From Prochilodus magdalenae (Eukaryota; Chordata; Actinopteri; Characiformes; Prochilodontidae): a DNA stretch of 64,000 bases. The notes under the pieces were generated by a model. It saw only the letters and a program-made list of their open reading frames with translations. It was not told where the DNA came from and did not search any database. How positions within the stretch are numbered: the first letter of the stretch is position 1; each line of letters begins with the position of its first letter. The position numbers and the translations under genes are program-made. Positions 10,903 through 27,320 of this stretch are shown here, one piece after another. The DNA lies in NCBI GenBank assembly GCA_024036415.1, contig JAMWET010005033.1, positions 151,501 to 215,500 on the forward strand, in the 5' to 3' direction.

Positions 10903-12228
10903 CTGATGAGCAGAGAGATGCTTTTAGTACATCCGCTTTGCTGTTTAGGAAGGAAGCAATATGCATGTCCAGCTGGCCCATCTGCTGACAGGCCTGTAAT
11001 ATTAAAGGGCAGTTCCATCAAAATGTTTACAATTTTAAAATTCAGTAGTTAGGATTTCATATGTAATGCTTATGCTGGCAAGCTAGTGATTAAAAATACA
11101 TTTTAGGACTGCTGTACCTCAAAACCAAAAACTTTTGTATTTTAAAATCATCATAAAACAACGTCTTGGGGCATTTTACATCACGCCACTCGAAATGACT
11201 TTGTTTACATATCATGAATTAATTCTGCAGAAATTCAGAAAAATCTGTGGAATTCCATCATTAACATTAAACTCAATTTTTATATTTTATTCAAGGTTTA
11301 ATGTGAATTACTACAAGGCTGATCCTTTTAAAGACCTGATGAAAGGCTAAACGTTCCTCACTGGTTTATATAGAGTGCAAACTGTTCTTTAAAATGTACA
11401 GTTCACTCCTCATGCCATACAGTCCATACACTGCAACAATACGTCCATAATCCATCATTCTTAAACAAGTGAAATACCTTAAATCTAGCCAATGTATCTA
11501 ATATTTCTCATTATGAGATTGTTGTAGGAAAACTATAGGGTGTTTAACTTGTTTCTTTAAGGAATTTGAGCCCAGTTCAAGTCTAGACTAAACCAAGTCC
11601 AATGTGTGTTTGGTTTACAAGTCCTATAATAATAATGGAAACATTCAAGGCATTAAATATATGAGTGGAAAGTACTTAAATGCAACCCCTCTGTTTCTCA
11701 TCAAGATCAGACATAAAACACAACCTACAAACTTCAAAGTGTTCCAGTTTCACAGCACAAATCCCTGTTATGTAACATCATGTGAAAGATTTAGCCACAG
11801 CGTTTACCACGCAGTGAAGCTTTTACCTTTTTTATTATTCATATTCACTTGTACTGAGGAAGCTTCAGTTACCGTCTATGATTAAATATGGAGCGCCTGT
11901 AGTCGGACTTTTAAACTGGGCCCAGGACCCTTAGCTTAAGGCCTTAGGGAAGTTCGGAAGCATCAACTGATCAGATGTTTTGGATATTAGATGCAGTAAA
12001 ATCATTTCATATTGGCATGTACATAATAGTATTCACTCTGTTTGGTTTTTACACTATTGTTTTATAATCCAGTGAAGACATAATACAGTTAGCTTAGAGT
12101 GAAAGTGCTGTTGATAGACAAAACTAGAGAAATGGTTTGAGATGCATTTTGTTCATGCATCTAATTCACCATTACACAGCTTATAAATATGTTAGGAAAC
12201 TGGGGTTCAAGTGTCAGAACTGTGCCGA
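10903..12228. other. gabbr1 upstream intron, no exon recognised
   Basis: AT-rich sequence. Several short frames are open on the plus strand, but none resembles a known protein. Confidence 0.45.
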
Positions 12229-12229
12229 A

Positions 12230-12267
<38 letters not shown>

Positions 12268-12333
12268 CGAGAGAGAGAAAGAGAGCGAGAGCGAGAGAGA
12301 GAGACAGAGACAGAGAGAGAGAGCGAGAGAGAA

Positions 12334-12373
<40 letters not shown>

Positions 12374-12602
12374 CGAGAGAGAGAAAGAGAGAAAGAGAGA
12401 GCGAGAACGAGAGAGAGAGAGACAGCAAGAGAGAGAAAGAGAGAGCGAGAACGAGAGCGAGAGAGAGAGAGAGTGACAGAGAGAGACAGAGAGACAGCGA
12501 CAGAGAGAGAGAGAGAGACAGAGAGAGACAGAGAGACAGCGAGAGAGAGAGAGAGAGAGAGATGAGGAGAGATAGGGAGATGAGGAGACTGAGTGGAGAG
12601 AT
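12229..12602. repeat. (GA)n microsatellite, about 370 bp
   Basis: Nearly pure GAGA repeats with scattered CAGA, GAGC and GAAA interruptions. Long Arg/Glu frames (plus) and Ser/Leu frames (minus) run through it and are spurious. Confidence 0.95.
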
Positions 12603-12839
12603 GTGAGAGAAGAGCTGAGAGAGAGTTTACCACAGGGGTTTCTCTACTGCTTAGAAGTGCTGTCATGTTTTAGAACTTCAGCTTGGCCCAGTGTGACTCA
12701 CTTCAGGATAAAAATGTTTGCTCTAACCTGGATAAAAGGTTCTTCTGGTGGCGGGATGTGTGAGGAAAGGGTGATATTACTGATAATCATGTGGTTTTTA
12801 GTTATTTTTAATTATCGCCAGGCAGAATTTACCCTTTAA

Positions 12840-13480
12840 CTACATACGCTCTTCATCAGAAGAATAGGTCCACAAAGAGCTGCAGTAGGAATCGAGCGAC
12901 AGGAATGAAACTTGGTGGGTATGTTTGACATTGCGAATGATTCAAGTTTCATGCTCAGCCACACATGACATAATGGGCATATCACTGTACCTGATAGACC
13001 CAACAGCCTTGATTGCGGACATGAGTCATCCACCATTCGCCAGCACCATTCGCAAATGGCGTCATGACACAGAACTACATTACGACAGCTGTCCTAAACA
13101 CCACGTCAGTCTCACCAAGGATTGCAGTGGTGTTGTGTCAGACTGTCATGGAGTGACTCAAGAATGCCAGCAGGTCGTCACTGATGAGTTCTGCTTTTGT
13201 CTTTGTGGAGACGACCAACAAATCATACCCCCCCACCAAGTGTTTGGGGGCATCATGGTAACATGTTATAAGGCCACATTCAGAAGGCCAGGTGTCACTC
13301 CACCATTACCCTACCTCAACATTTGCTGGAACTGCGTGAGAATATTCATGTTGCATGAGATGGATTATGGCAGGACACCATTGGGAATGTCTCAGATGTC
13401 TGGCATGTTGCATTAGCAAACATGGCAGCCCAACGTCATGCTGAGAGACACTTCCGGTGTATATAGTTGAGGAGTCTCTC
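12840..13480 (+). mobile_element. Possible decayed transposable-element fragment
   Basis: A 163-codon plus-strand frame (12925-13416) is rich in Cys, His and Met and has no recognisable domain. Base composition is higher in GC than the flanks. No terminal repeats or catalytic motifs were identified, so the assignment as an element is a guess. Confidence 0.25.
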
Positions 13481-13878
13481 TCAAGATGATATTTAGGATA
13501 TAGCTTCACATGTTTCACATGAAGTTTCACAAATCTGATTTTGTGCCTTAATGTGACAGATTTCTGTGACACAGTAAAAACTGGAGAAAAAGCTAAAAGC
13601 AGTAAAAGCGGAGACGGGTTCAGAGCGAATCATCTTCATGATGAAGGTTTGTTCTGATGGTTACTTTTTTGTTCATGACACGTTCATGTGACGTTCATCT
13701 GCATGACATTCATGTGACATCACTGATTAGACTGCACATGTGCAATATTACAGTTTACAGGTGTGTCCACATTAATGACAGATTAATGTCACATTAATGT
13801 CACCTATATGAGTGTAAACCATCACATCAGAAGAGCAGATTTAATCAAAAAGCTGGACTTCAGCAATGAGGGAGTAAT

Positions 13879-14290
13879 GTGTACATAGCCTTTCAAACCT
13901 CACACTCCTGTCAGTCATTGCTATGGGAAACCAGGCTTCTGGGTGAACTAACACTTGAGCGAAATGACCGAATCACGACTTCAAACGCATTTTGCTCTGT
14001 CCTGGGGTGTCATCTTGACCCAGTGGATGTGATGGGAGACAGGAGAATGAGGACTAAGTTCAAACACATGCTGAAGAACCTGTCCCAACCCATGTACCAC
14101 TCTCTGGAAGCACTGGGCTGCTCCTTCAGTGCCCAGCTGCTGCACCCACGGTGTCTGAAGGAGAGATACTGCAGATCCTTCCTTCTGCCCTCTGTCAGAC
14201 TGTATAATAGCCGCTCCCCTCAGTAGTCTATTTCTACAGTAGTCTATTTCTACAGTAGTCTATTCTACTATGTGCAATAAAACTGCTGTC
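13879..14290 (+). mobile_element. Non-LTR retrotransposon 3' fragment
   Basis: The frame ends with LLHPRCLKERYCRSFLLPSV and then RLYNSRSPQ before a stop at 14224-14226. This is the C-terminal signature of a group of fish non-LTR retrotransposon pol proteins (HPxCxxERYxRSFxPxAVRLYN). Upstream residues (RMRTKFKHMLKNLSQPMYHS) also fit. The 3'UTR carries a short tandem repeat of TAGTCTATTTCTACAG. The copy is strongly 5'-truncated. Confidence 0.65.
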
Positions 14291-14399
14291 TTCTGGGTTT
14301 AAATTTTTAGTATTTAATTATATATGTTTGTACTTTCTGTATATAGATCCTATTTAATATTTGTATATTTCCTGACACTTCTGTTCTTTCCTCTGTGCT

Positions 14400-16300
14400 G
14401 CTGTAACATTCATAACCAAGAATTTGGCAAGATAGCAAAAAAGATGTCGTAAGGTTACTCGCTACAGGGCCTGTTTGAGGGTCATGTTCTCTGAACCAAA
14501 TATATAACCTCCGAAGTTAATACTCCCTAACACCTGCCTGAGTGGTCCTCAGGCAGCATAAGGTATCTGGTAATGCGCTTGTTCACAGTGAATGTGACTT
14601 TAAACAGACCCATCGGCTTATTGGATGGGTTTCCATGTTATATTCATTTCTCCAGAGTACTAGTACCATATTGGAATAGACAACACTTTGCGGCACTTTT
14701 CTGGGCCGACGCAATTACCACTGTGTTCCTTTGGATTTCTGCCTCACTGCCTAGAATTTGTAACTTCTATCATCATATAGTCTAACTCTGAGCTAAAAAT
14801 CTACCACAATACTATAATCGAGATCTACTCAGATCAACAGAGAGAGGATGCAGGGGAAAAAAGCTCCACAGTATATTGATACAATATGAGATCTTTCACT
14901 GTCAGTGGTTACTCTCGTAATGATAGTGGCTCTCTGGAGGCTGGGCTGACAACGGGTCATATACGGGGTGATTGATGGGCTGTGTGTCCCGTAGAGCATA
15001 AATAGAACCTTGCACCACCCTACCGGCTCCTGAGGTCAGCAGTCCCTCTTGTTACACGCGATATCCGTACCCAATCTCTCTAGGGGGGCGAATGATAGCA
15101 CACCCTGAGAAAGAAAAAGAGAGAATAGTTACACATGCTGGATATAATAGTGCATTGTTATGACGACAATCATTCGTGACGTTACCCCAACGAAATGATA
15201 CCCAAAGCTAGGACAGCCTTGTACAGTTGAAATGTTCCACATTAGTTTTGGGTTGTTTTTAAAAAAAAAAAAACAGTCCAAGACCATTTCTGCAGGTCTG
15301 CGCCTAATTAAGTCCACAATAAGCTTAGATACACAAGAAGGAAACGTAGATGTGGCTTACCACAGGCCATAAACATCATGCGGTGCATATTAGTATGGTC
15401 GTGAAAAGGCTACAGAGCCCCCAAATCGGTCTGGGTGTACACTATAAGATGCCACGCCCGACCAATCGTATCACTAGCACTTTGTAGTGTTTGTCGTGCT
15501 GCTTTTAATTTTAGCACCCTCGTTAAGCCCAATAACTGTGGGAGTTTATACAACTAGACACTTAACTAACCAAAGACTCTGAAGAATAGTCCTGAGGGAA
15601 CAAATATAGTTTATTTGCCGTACTCGCAGGGATGATACACTTGCTTGCTTAACATGGCATTAAGTCATTCCATACCGCTATAATCAAGCCCTCATCACAA
15701 TGCTACCGAAATACTGTGTCTCCTGAATAGCCTGACAAACTAGCGGTTTTACTGTATGGGATCTGAGGCATATAGATCTGTCGAAGGCAATTGCATACAT
15801 TTTAAACCTGGAATTGTCCCTCCAAGGCAAAAAAGAGCGACGACGCATCCAGCTTGTTACTCAGATACACCACAGTTATCGTTCGTAATAATATTACCGG
15901 CCCATCGGGTGAAGGTATGGGGGTATTTGTGCACATGGCATGGGTGCCTTGCAGATCTGTGAAAGCACCGTCGTTTTACAGGCTGCTGAACATGTATGTC
16001 ATACCAGGTTGTTAAAAGCAGCGTAATAGCTATGCCAATCCTGGGACAAAGCTCTTGTTTTTAAGTAGAACAAATTGGTGCTTGTCTAGTGCATTGATTA
16101 TGTAAGGCACTTAACCACATTCACATGGTCATGTATGCGTGGCCCTGCAGCATGGCTACATAGTAAAAAAGGTCACTAGTCACACCAGTCACCCACTGGA
16201 AATATCTGGAGCATCATAAAAGGAAAAAATAGCAACAACGGCATTGTAAAACCCTCTGACTGTTAGCTTGGGACTGGAAATTCTACACTCAAGCCAACAT
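14400..16300. other. Unassigned intronic block with scattered CpG
   Basis: No protein-like frame was found. Composition differs from the surrounding AT-rich intron: it has more CpG and fewer simple repeats. It could be an LTR or other element remnant. I looked for paired terminal repeats and a primer-binding site and saw none. Confidence 0.25.
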
Positions 16301-19300
16301 GAATATGGGGAAAAGAACATTGTTTCAATCCTTCATCCTCTAAAACCACAGGCAATTTTGTCTCCCCCGATTCACGCTAATCCCAAACGCTTTACAGGAG
16401 CTGTTGTGATACAATTTTTGAGAAAATTTAAGGCCTTCTGATAGGGATATTGCTTTTGCATTGCTTTTGCTAACAACAAATGACAGACATGACAGTTCCA
16501 AAGAATGAAGTTGGCTTCTATCACAGTGGTAATTTAAAAATAAACGTTTCTGCTAATACAGCAAACGCCACAAATTAAAACTGCCAATATGTCTTACTTA
16601 TTCCCTGTGTGTAATGTCTCAGTTCAAAATTCAGTGTTCATAGTATATATAGTGTGGTGTGGTGGTGGCTGTGATGTATACTTAGACTCTATATAATATG
16701 GTGACTTAAGTTCTATTATATATATATATATACATCTCCATTATAGTAACTATATTATACACTATATAATTTATATTATAAGATATATACAATATGAACA
16801 CTAAATCTTGAACACCTCTTGTAGTCTTATTGTCAATTAGCAGAAACGTTTCTCTATGGTATGTAGTGTGTCGCATGGGTATGTATAGGCACTACTTGCT
16901 GGCGACCACAGGGTTCTACAGTGTTTTATATCCTCCTAAGCTGTCCTTTTCTATATCTTTTAAAAGACTAAGGTATAATGATATATATAGAGAGTTCTAT
17001 CCTTTTAAGAGAAACCACAAACTACATTCAGAGGCATATCTTGAGAACATTGAATGGCATACTGCGTGAATGTGTGTTTTTACTCTACGATTCACGTGTA
17101 ACACATTACATGACTAGGCAGTTACATCCCTGCATCTGCCAATGTTTGACTCGGCAGGTTGTGGCAAGGACCAAGGGAAAAAGGAAGAACTGTGGTTTTA
17201 TTGTTTGACGTTGGATCCTCAAACCAAGTACCTTCTTGCTCTGTGGGTCAAGCTTGTCAGTCTATATCATTAAGAAGGGAGAAGTAAATGAAAGTGAAGG
17301 GAACTATGGAGGCGCTGATGTGCTTTTTACATAGGAAGGTACAACTGGACCATTTCATCATACTTCAGGAAAAAGCCTAAATAGAATCTAGTCAGGATAT
17401 ATCCACATACTGTATCATCCTGATATGAAGCACATGTTCAGGCAAACTGTGAAAAGCCCCACAGACAGCTTACACACTGTTAAATAAGCTCCATTTACAC
17501 CTGGCATATGTCCTGGGTGACCTGATCTTAACTGGTCAGGGATTAATACAGATTAATCCTTGGAGTTGCAGGTACAATGCAACTCAAAGGCGGCGAGTAG
17601 ACTTGGTATTATTATATTATCACCATGATCTGTTTGTGGTGTTGAGTTAATTTAACCAATCAGGACACAGCACATTTACACTGGTCCTCTTTTAAAGGTA
17701 GCTTTGGTACCCAGATGTTGTTCAGTCTTCCCTGAACAATCTTTCATGTTTTTAATTAGGCTGGTGTTAAACCGAAGCAGAGTAGCTCTGACCTATACAG
17801 GCTTTGCTGTGCTTCACACTTCATAAATCATTTTGTAATCACAGTGTGGAGCATTCCAGGCATTTGATGCTGGAGAGAAAAAAAAGCAAATTATGTACGT
17901 CTTGCTTAGCAGCCAGAAACAAAACAAAGCCGAAAGAAAAATTGGAGTTCGAGTCATAGCCGGGAGCACTGATGACTGTGTACGCTCCTTCACAGGCAAC
18001 ACAGTTTCATCACACTACATTCAAATGCCTAAAAATAACTAGTTTAATAGTGATGGTCCATTTGTGAATGAGCTCTTTGAGAGTTTGCTTTTTCAGACTC
18101 TTTCAGCTTTTTCTTCTTTTTCTTTTTTTTTTATTTCACACAAAACCAAAGGCTAGATCTTATTCAGCTACAGATCATACAGATCACTGGATCTTCCTCC
18201 TTACACTCAGTCAGTATAGCAGAAGAGCCATTTGGGAGATGATGTCGCCACTGTTATTACCAGAGCTGGGAGGCAGGAGGAGAGCAGGAGCAGGGCGATT
18301 GTGTTGGCGTCTTGTTGGAACCTTCCAGTTCCATGCCTGGGCTGTTTCCGTTTTATTTCCAGCACGCACACAGGCAGGACAGATGGCATGCTGTGAGGGG
18401 ATACATCGATTTGCCAAAAATTGTACTGGACTGAAATTGTATACTGCACCTTTAATGGAAGCTTATATCACATCACAGCACTCTACAAACTGCTGAGCTC
18501 TAAGCAACACCTGCTTATATGTCTTTGACACTTCATAACAGATTGGTATTCACAAAACTGGACTACAGTCATTTGTCTAGCTATTTATGAGCGTCATAGA
18601 TCTCATAGGAGAGTCCAGTGTCATACATGTCATACATATCAATAACGTTTGTGGCTGTTGAAATGACTATAGCACATTAAATGTTGTGCTGACATGATAA
18701 AACTCTAATGCTCTACTCTAATACTCTAACTAGACTCATCTTTTAACCCTACAGGTCGCCTTGTTCTCTACACAGTGCAGGCTCTGTGCAAATGCCTAGA
18801 ATAAAATGAGCTAGATCTTCCACAGAATGACTCTGGGCGACCACTTTGCATGTCAGGAAGAAGCTACTGTTAAACATCTCTCTGTGGTATTGCATCAGCT
18901 CTCACAACGCATCCCTCTCACACACACATACACATGCACACACACACACACACATATTACCTCCGGTTGTTGAATTATGTATGGACGCGATAAGAGTGGG
19001 AAGCATGTTGAAAATTACAAGAAACAACAGCTGCGCCATTTCTGCATCTAATAAAGGACGAGAGAGAAGAGACCAGGTTAAAAATAACCGTTACAGTCCA
19101 TATGAGTATTTCAACATTCATAGTAGCTAAATACAGTGACTCTAGACTTTATTCATTTACACGAGTCAAACTTTATCATTTAAACATGAGAGATCTAAAC
19201 ATTTACATTCTTGATACCTGTTGAGAGCACTGATTGGCTGGTAATTTTCATGATTGTGATAGTCTTACTGTAAAAAACTGATCTACAGCCATTTATACAC

Positions 19301-20029
19301 TCTTTACAATAGTTATAATGGTTTGGTTGAATTCAGCCAGCCAATTGTTGCATGAGTAATGAATGCTGGGTATTGTAGTGAGCGAACATTGATGAAAATA
19401 TGAAAATAACCAAAAATCATAAATTCTGTCAAAACAATGAGGGATGCGGTGCTAGAGAATAATGCATTATATGCCCAATGCCCGTTTATTAGTTATTAGT
19501 TAATAACTCTATTAATCTTTCAAATAACTGAATAACTAATATAACTGATAGTTACAGCAATAATCGACAGTATTTCTCGCAGTCTTGTTGATTTCACATA
19601 CTAAATCTGGCTGTGGCAGTCATCTCTACCTATCACTCCCATGCTCTATTTTCCCTCCTGTGTTGTTCAGCATAAGGTAAAGATTTCATGAGCATTCTCT
19701 CTCCCACTTTACTGAAGAGAGACAGAGAGAGAGAGGGAGCGAGAGAGAGCTGCTCAGAGTAGATCAAAGAAGAGTGCAACACCCATGAACGACATACAGA
19801 TATGAAGGTTCACATGCATACAGCATTTAGAGAGTTCAGCTAGCTGTACCTCTGCACACTAAGAGCTTGTATGTACATTAGTGATATACTGTGACCTGTC
19901 ATTTGTGGGTGAAACACAGGCTGCAGAGATTGGTAGTATCAGAATGTCACACAGAGCGTGCATACATTTATACACACAGACTAAAGGGAGCGTGAGAGAC
20001 AGACAGGCAGAACAGACACACACACGCCG
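16301..20029. other. gabbr1 upstream region, no exon recognised
   Basis: Contains a TA-rich patch (16700-16800), a poly-T run near 18125, and a (CA)n run at about 18920-18952. I searched for the sushi 1 and 1a signal-peptide exons of gabbr1 on the minus strand and could not identify either. Confidence 0.45.
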
Positions 20030-20575
20030 TGAGAACAGGACACCAAGACAGAGAAGGATAGAGAAAGACAGCAAAAGTTACAGAACGAAAGAAAAGGAGA
20101 GAGAGAGATTGAGAAGAAAGGAAAGAAAGTGAGAAAAGGGGGGAAAAGAGACTGATGATAGAAGGAAGGAGAAACAGAGAGGAGAGGAACGAAAAGAAAG
20201 AATGAGAATGAAGGGAGGCAGAATGAGACAAAGAATCGAGAGATCGAGAGACATAAATGGAAAAAGAGAATGAATGAGAGAAGGAAATAGAGGGACAAAG
20301 AAAGAAGGAGAAACATGGAGGAGAAGAAGAGAGGGAAAGAATCAGAATGAGGGTGGAAAAGAGGCAGCAAGAGACTGACAGAGGGAGAGAAAGAAAACAG
20401 GAAGACAAAGTAAGGGAGAAAAAAGAGACAGACTGAAAAAGAAAGAAAGAAAGAATTGCAAGAAACCAAGAAAGAAAGGAAGAAGGAGGGGACACAGTAA
20501 GGAAAAGAAAGAAAGACAGCAAGAGACAGAAACAGAGAGAGAGAGAGAAAACAGGAAGCCAAATTGAGGGAGAAA

Positions 20576-20610
<35 letters not shown>

Positions 20611-20812
20611 GGGACACAGTAAGGAAAAGAAAGAAAGACAGACAGAGACAGAGAGGGGGGGTGGGTACAAAAAAGAGAGAGGGAGGAGGAGATGGGGAGA
20701 GAGAAATGGGAAAGAGATGAGGGAGAGAAAAAGAAAGGGGGAGATGGGGAGAGAGATGGAGAAGAGATGCAGGAGAGAGGTGGGGAGAGAGAGATTAGGG
20801 TTATTAGCCCAC
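20030..20812. repeat. Polypurine tract, about 780 bp
   Basis: The plus strand is almost entirely A and G for roughly 780 bp, with GAAA, GAGA, AAGG and GGAG words and only sparse pyrimidines. Frames of up to 229 codons here (Ser/Phe/Leu-rich on the minus strand) result from composition. A cleaner (GAAA)n run lies at about 20573-20610. Confidence 0.92.
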
Positions 20813-21904
20813 TCCAGGCTCGCAGCAGGTGCTGCTCGTGCTGAGAGGAGGATCAGAGGGGAGACTGGTTAAAGTTTAAAGCCTTATTTTCCATCTACGG
20901 GTTCACAACAGCGCGGCTCTGTGGGAAACCACTCCAACCGTCTTTACAGCACTAACACAACCCCATCATTAACACCATTTACACCAGCAGCATCACGGCA
21001 ACTTAAACAGAGCTCCAGCTGTGATTTAAAGAGAACCCATTATGCTTTTCTTAGTTTCCCGTTTCCTTTAGTGTGTATGGAGCTGTGTGTGCATGTAAAC
21101 ATCTGCAAAGTTCTAAAGGCCCGTCTACAGAAGAGGGAGAAACTCTCACCCACAGGAATCAGTTTTCTCAGCTGCATAAAAACTAATTTTAGCCCTTTTC
21201 TCTGCTACATGGTGACATCACCATCACACAACACACAGGGAGGTAAACATTTCCCACTCTGAAAGGCCCTGCTCCAGTCTAGTGACAGAACAAATTCCTA
21301 GATCCACTATCTGATCTTTATCTGACCAATGCTGGGCTCTTTAAGAGGCGGGGCTTAAAACCACAGCTCTAACAGAGCATTTCAGACAGAGGGTGCATTA
21401 TGATTGACAGTATGAGGAAAATATTGTGTTTTAGGAAATCTGAAGCATGTACATCTATTCTAGTAGACTCCATATATAAGATTGTGGACATGAAGGTGAG
21501 TATAATAGGTCCGCTTTAATTTGCTGACAAGATACACCTGTAAAGTGGGAAACCCAAAGCAAATCAGTGATAATGATAAAATAATGATAATAATAAAATA
21601 ATGTTTTATGTATATGACTCAGCTCAAGTTCAAAACTATACAGAACAGAAATATAAAATAGTACAACCACATACAGAATATACAAAATAATAATTATATT
21701 ATAATTCAGTCATTCATTCATCATCTACAATGCTTATCCACCTGGACTGCAGGTAATATGTAATGTTGTTATTGTTATTATTATTATTATCATTATTATT
21801 ATTGTTGTTATTAATTTACAGCACTATCAAACCACAAAAACATGACATAATAGTGAGGATAAAACTGAGCTTGAGGTTTTTCACAGTGAGCTAATATATA
21901 CTAC
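20813..21904. other. Intergenic or intronic, no gene recognised
   Basis: A GC-richer patch at 20815-20910 gives way to AT-rich sequence with ATT/TTA trinucleotide repeats near 21770-21810. No coding similarity was seen. Confidence 0.45.
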
Positions 21905-22475
21905 ACCTTGTATCTACACCCATTGCCCATTTTATCAGCTCCACTTACCATACAGGAGCACTTTGTAGTTCTATACTTACAGACTGTAGTCCATCTGATT
22001 CTCTGTGTACTTTGTTATGCCCCTGCTCTTTAATGGCCCAGACCCCCAAAGGACCACCACAGAGGTAATGTGTGTTATGGTGGTACCTCTGGATCAGACA
22101 CAGCAGTGCTGTGTCCACTCACTGTCCACTCTATTAGACACTCCTGCTTTGCTGGTCGCTCTCTGGTCCTTCATCAGCGGTCACAGGATGCTGCCCACAT
22201 GATGCTGTATAGTCTTGGTTGGTGGACTACTCTCAGTCCAGCTGAGGTGTTCCAACAGCCCTGCTGTGTCTGATCCACTCGCACCAGACCAACACACCCC
22301 CGCACACCACCACATCAGTGTCACTGCAGCACTGAGAGTGATCCACCTAATACCTGCTCCGTGGGGGTCCTGGCCTTTGCAGACAGGGGGCTACCAAATT
22401 ATTCAGATGGACTACAGTCTGTAGTTGTAGAACTACATAGCAGTCCTTTATGGTAGATGGAGCTGTATATCAGTA
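21905..22475. mobile_element. Foldback MITE, copy A
   Basis: A long inverted-repeat element. The left arm has TTTATCAGCTCCACTTACCA and ACAGACTGTAGTCCATCTGA. The right arm has CAGATGGACTACAGTCTGTA and, degraded, GGTAGATGGAGCTGTATATC. Inside lie a second inverted pair (GATCAGACACAGCAGTGCTG left, and its complement right) and CACACCACCACATCAGTGTC. There is no coding capacity. Sister copies are at 26540, 45243 and 55731. Confidence 0.78.
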
Positions 22476-22599
22476 AGCCCCCTAGCCCATTACACAAAAA
22501 CAGAAGTGGGAAAAACTGATAACATGTGACTGATCTGCACCTAAAGGCTGAGTGAGGGTAAGCTTCTCAGGTCAGTGCAGGTCAAGCTAGCAGTGATGG

Positions 22600-23460
22600 T
22601 CCAGCTGAGCTGTGTAACGTCTGAAATAGCGTGTTGAGTAAACGCGCCTCCGTCTGCGCACTCAGCAGTGATAAAGAGCGATGCGCGCTGCTGGTTCAAA
22701 GCGAGCTGATGCCCGGCAGCGAGAGACGGAGCAGGAGCACCCGCCGGACTGCCCGGACGATGAGGCTGAAACACCAACTCGCCACACACACACACACACA
22801 CACACTCACAACAGCACAAACTGATTTACTCACAGATGTTAGGAAAGGCCCGAGGGGGCGACGTCCTTCAGTATCCACTTCGGGAAGGGCAGATAAATAA
22901 GGTCCGTGTAGTGGCTCTTCACATCATCACCACCACCATCATCATCATAAGCCACTAATGATCCTCCTCCTCCTCCTCCTCCTCCTCCTCCTTCTCCTCG
23001 CTACTCCGGTTAGTGCAGTCAGTCCAGCGAGGCTGCACAGACGGACATATGAGCGGTTCATTCACAGCTGCGCCTCTCGCTTTAGCAAAACACCACGAAT
23101 CAAACACTCTGATTAATGTATCTCACAGGCTACACACAAACACAGCTCACCGTTCACATCGCTCCTCCTTCCTCCTTCCTCCTCTTCCTCCTCCCTCCTC
23201 TCTCTCGCTCTCCGGCGGTGACGTCACGCGAGGAAACGTCACGTACGTAGCCGTCCTGTCTGAAAAATGAAGGAGTAAATGGTCGGAGAGTCTTCCCCGG
23301 GTGTCGAGCTGCGGTGCTAAATGGTGTTAACGAACAGACCGCGGATGAATATCGTGTAGTGGGATTAATGCCTTTTGTACTCTTTCTTTTTTGCACTTCA
23401 CTCCGCCCCTTCCCTTTTCGCTCTAGTCCACCCCCCTCCCCCCATCCTGTCTTATGCACT
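22600..23460 (-). promoter_or_regulatory. CpG-rich promoter candidate with a palindromic CRE
   Basis: This is a clear CpG and GC rise above an AT-rich background. It contains a full palindromic cAMP response element, TGACGTCA, at 23219-23226, further ACGTCA and ACGTACGT words just beyond it, a (CTC)n run at 22963-22997, and a (CA)n run at 22784-22806. It is a reasonable place for the distal 1a promoter of gabbr1, the nearest minus-strand gene. Mammalian GABBR1 promoters are reported to respond to CREB-family factors. No transcript start or first exon is visible, so the assignment to gabbr1 is inference. Confidence 0.45.
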
Positions 23461-26539
<3,079 letters not shown>

Positions 26540-27320
26540 CTCGCCACTTCATTACATACAACTGCTTGTATTTACACTCATGTCCACTTTATCAGCTCCA
26601 TTAACCATACAGGAGCACTTCCCAGCTCTACATTCACAGAATGTGGTTCACCTGTTTCTTTGCATACTTCTTTCCACCCTGTTCTTCAATGGACAGGGCC
26701 CCCACAGGACCACCACAGAGAAGATATTATTTAGATGGTGGATCATTAGCACTGGAGTAACACTGACATGCTTGTGGTGGTTAAGCTGTTGTGAGTGGAT
26801 CAGACGCAGAAGTGCTGCTGGAGTGTTTTAACGCCTCAGTGTCACTGCTGAACTGAGTACAGTCCACCAACCAAAACTATCCAGCCAACAGTGTCCCTTG
26901 GGCAGTGTCCTGCGACCACTGATGAAGGACTACATGATGACAGACACAAACTCTGCAGCAGCAGATGAGCTATCATTTTTTACTTTACATCTACAAATTG
27001 GATCAGCAAGATAGGAGCATCTAATAGAGTGGACTGTAAGTGGACACAGTGTTTAAACACTCCAGCAGCACTGCTGTGTCTGATCCACTCACACCAATAC
27101 AACACAGCACCAACACGTACTGAGAATGACCCACCACCCAATAAATACCTGCTCTGTGATGGGCATTCTGACCATTGAAGAACAAGGTAAGAAGACCTCA
27201 CAAGTGATGGACTACACTCTGTAACTATAGAACTACAAAATGATCCTATATGGTAAGAAGAGCTGCTAAAATTGACAATAAGCGTAGATACAAGGAGATG
27301 TACCTAATAAAATGGCCAGT
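26540..27320. mobile_element. Foldback MITE, copy B
   Basis: Same family as copy A, with outer ends preserved. The left end reads GCTTGTATTTACACTCATGT. The right end reads AGCGTAGATACAAGGAGATG, then CCTAATAAAATGGCCAGTGA. The internal words ACAGCACTGCTG and GATCCACTCACACCA and the terminal-arm ACTACACTCTGTAACTATAG are recognisable. It is noncoding. Confidence 0.78.

Noticed and set aside
10713..11021. 102-codon frame overlapping the sushi exon
   Set aside because: It is a different frame from the one with the conserved Cys pattern and LENG motif.
12137..12666. Long Arg/Glu and Ser/Leu frames on both strands
   Set aside because: They are produced by the (GA)n microsatellite and keep open in several frames at once. 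There is no domain and no splice context.
14900..15600. Possible nuclear insertion of mitochondrial control-region DNA
   Set aside because: A few words resemble fish D-loop sequence, but I could not find a colinear series of conserved sequence blocks or a flanking tRNA.
19968..20670. Minus-strand frames of up to 229 codons, rich in Ser, Phe and Leu
   Set aside because: They run through the polypurine tract in overlapping frames. Composition explains the lack of stops.
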